A stretch of DNA of 64,000 nt from Solenopsis invicta. Taxonomy: Eukaryota; Arthropoda; Insecta; Hymenoptera; Formicidae. Position numbers and translations under genes: made by a program. The DNA is taken from contig NC_052668.1 of the NCBI RefSeq assembly GCF_016802725.1, positions 10,542,501 to 10,606,500 of the forward strand. The letters run 5' to 3'. This document shows, in pieces, positions 62,410-64,000 of the stretch. How positions within the stretch are numbered: position 1 is the first letter of the stretch; each line of letters begins with the position of its first letter. The notes below the pieces were generated by a model. That model did not search any database and was not told the origin of the DNA. It saw nothing but the letters and a program-made list of their open reading frames with translations.

Positions 62410-63100
62410 TATGGATCCTTCATGTGCGGAAAGAAATCTGTGCCGTTGCGTTGACGTCTGTGATTTGCTTCTCAAACGTCAAGAAAATGATCCATTTTTG
62501 AAGCGCATCATCATTGAGGACGAGAAATGAGTTGTCTACAACAATGTTTAACCCAAGAGATTATGGAGTAAAAAAGATGAGCCGGCTTAAAGCACTTTGA
62601 AAGCCGATATTCATCAAAAAAAGATGATGCTATCTGTTTGGTGGGGTTTCAAAGAAATTGTTTTTTTTTTTTTTTTAGCTTTTGCCGGACAACACAACAA
62701 TCAATTCTGAAGTGTACTGTTATCAACTGAACAAATTGAATGACTCACTTAAACAGAAAAGGCCAGAATTGATCAATAGAAAAGGTGTAGTGTTCCACTA
62801 ATATAATGCGAAATCTCAAACATGTTTGGTAACTCGTCAAAAACTTTTACAGCTTGAATGGGATATACTGTCACACCCACTATAGTCTCCAGATCTGGCA
62901 CCTTCTGATTATTATTTGTTCCGGCCTCTACAAAATTTTTTAGATGGTAAAACTTTTACTTCAAATGAGGAAGTAAAAAATCATCTAAATCAGTTTTTTG
63001 CCAACAAAGAATATAAATTTTATAAGCGTGGAATCATGCTACTGCCAGAAAGATGACAAAAGGTATTGGACCAAAATGGACAATATATCATTAAATAAAA
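62410..63100 (+). pseudogene. Decayed mariner transposase (cecropia-type)
   Basis: The plus strand gives EDEK then stop, VVYNNV, KKDEPA, MLSVWWGFKEIVF, LPDNTTINSEVYCYQL, KQKRPELINRKGVVFH, SPDLAPSDYYLFRPLQNFLDGKTF, HLNQFFANKEYKFY and LLPER, in that order, with several stops. This is the catalytic half of a mariner transposase of the cecropia type. The N-terminal half is missing. Confidence 0.85.
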
Positions 63101-63391
63101 TATTTATTCACTATAAGAAAATCGTCTTTCATTTTCATAAAAAAAAACGAAATTACTTTTCGAACAACTTAATATAAAATTTAATTATTTTTCGTGTTTT
63201 AATTGACGGTAATATAATATTCTGTTGTACTTTCAATTGCAGATATTTTTAATTTCTTTAACATTTTTACAAAAAAATATTTATTTATAAATATTTATTT
63301 TAATATTGTAATAAAACCGTTTTCTTAACATTAAATAAAATAAAAATGTTTTTTAAAGTAAAAAAATCGCGAATCTTTCTCAAGAATTTTT

Positions 63392-63430
63392 TCCGGAAAT
63401 TTTCAAGCGGTTACCCATTCAAGTCGTAAT
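63392..63430 (-). repeat. 5S rRNA-like module, copy 4 (box C part only)
   Basis: Minus strand: GACTTGAATGGGTAACCGCT then TGAAAATTTCCGGAAAAAATT, matching the 3' end of copies 2 and 3. The box A part is missing. Confidence 0.65.
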
Positions 63431-63459
63431 CGTAAAAAAGTATAATTTTATATAGAATA

Positions 63460-64000
63460 AAGTCGCCTATTATGGGATAGGTTCCTAATATGAGGTAGTG
63501 AGGTTTATGCATTAATAAACGCATATAGTTGATACCATCATAAACTTATTACTCTTGGAGTGAAATCTATTAAGTAAAAAGTTCATTATTAGATCATGCG
63601 TGCAGTCGTTGAAAAAAAAATTGAAATTGGATGTTATCAAGTTTTATTGAGATGAGTCTTTAAACCTTGTTTATTATAAAATAAACAAGTATTTGATAAT
63701 AAATTTTGCATTCAGTAATAGAGTAAATACGTATTAATAGAAAAATGTGGAATGTGATGATTTGCTTAATTATAAATATTAGATTTGGTGATTATGAAAC
63801 CGCAAAGCGTGGATTTCGTAATATGTGGCACTCAAAAATCTTTATTTATTATTGCATATTCTGACTTCAAAAGCTTTTCAAAATGCTATAACATTTTTTT
63901 TATTGAGGACTTTTGAATTATGAGGCTTGAAGGTTATAACTTTCAGCATTAGCACTTGTGAGACTTTAAAATATCTTTAGTAAAATTGATTTTGGAGAAA
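63460..64000. repeat. Dispersed direct repeat, copy 2
   Basis: Same orientation and order as 33465-34025 and continues past the right edge. No coding content recognised. Confidence 0.75.

Overview
The window looks like a repeat-rich stretch of an insect nuclear genome. It is most likely hymenopteran and possibly an ant. This rests on general character (AT-rich DNA, mariner and Penelope-like elements, a very purine-rich R1/jockey-type LINE, an AT-rich mitochondrial fragment), not on a species-specific marker, so the assignment is an inference.

One host gene dominates the window. It is an ABCG-family half-transporter (ABCG1/ABCG4-like) on the minus strand. I could rebuild it as 11 coding exons from the start codon at 61747-61749 to the stop codon at 8515-8517. 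Exon phases agree at every junction, and the exons sum to 1,905 nt, or 634 codons plus a stop. All junctions are GT-AG except intron 2, which uses a GC donor. Walker A is at residues 82-90, the Q-loop glutamine at 128, the signature LSGGE at 183-187, Walker B with its glutamate at 208, and the H-loop histidine at 240. The membrane domain is complete. The gene appears intact although its introns, several of them 7-16 kb, are packed with transposable elements.

Layout, left to right. 1-1702: 5' end of a decayed Ty3/Gypsy element on the minus strand. 3004-7314: a TIR element containing an LTR-type insertion that itself contains a Mos1-like mariner. 8436-10710: the last four coding exons. 10711-18654: intron 7 with foldbacks, a dispersed 145-bp repeat and a degenerate LINE split by a second TIR element. 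19548-21300: a Penelope-like element (PLE) with inverted ends bearing hammerhead-like cores. 21741-22268: a TIR element holding a mitochondrial ND4 fragment. 23573-26320: a LINE with target-site duplication beside the exon 6 splice donor, interrupted by a foldback that carries a TTAA-flanked element. 27316-40871: intron 4 with a P-element-like transposon, a folded-back mariner and two inverted 162-bp MITEs. 43506-45024: a solo LTR with an unusual array of covarying hairpins, inside the GC-AG intron. 46388-51737: TTAA-flanked elements, one hosting two further insertions. 52017-56050: a second PLE and a foldback. 56463-61112: a small solo LTR, more TIR elements and a PLE end. 61572-61749: first coding exon. 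62069-64000: a palindromic MITE, a mariner remnant and a repeat shared with 33465-34025.

The most unusual signal is the row of ten hairpins at 43808-44217. Their stems differ from copy to copy but stay complementary, and every loop fits GGNATNCY. Next come 5S-rRNA-like modules shared by several different TIR elements, the P-like element with a clean 8-bp target duplication, and the ND4 fragment still open in the mitochondrial code.
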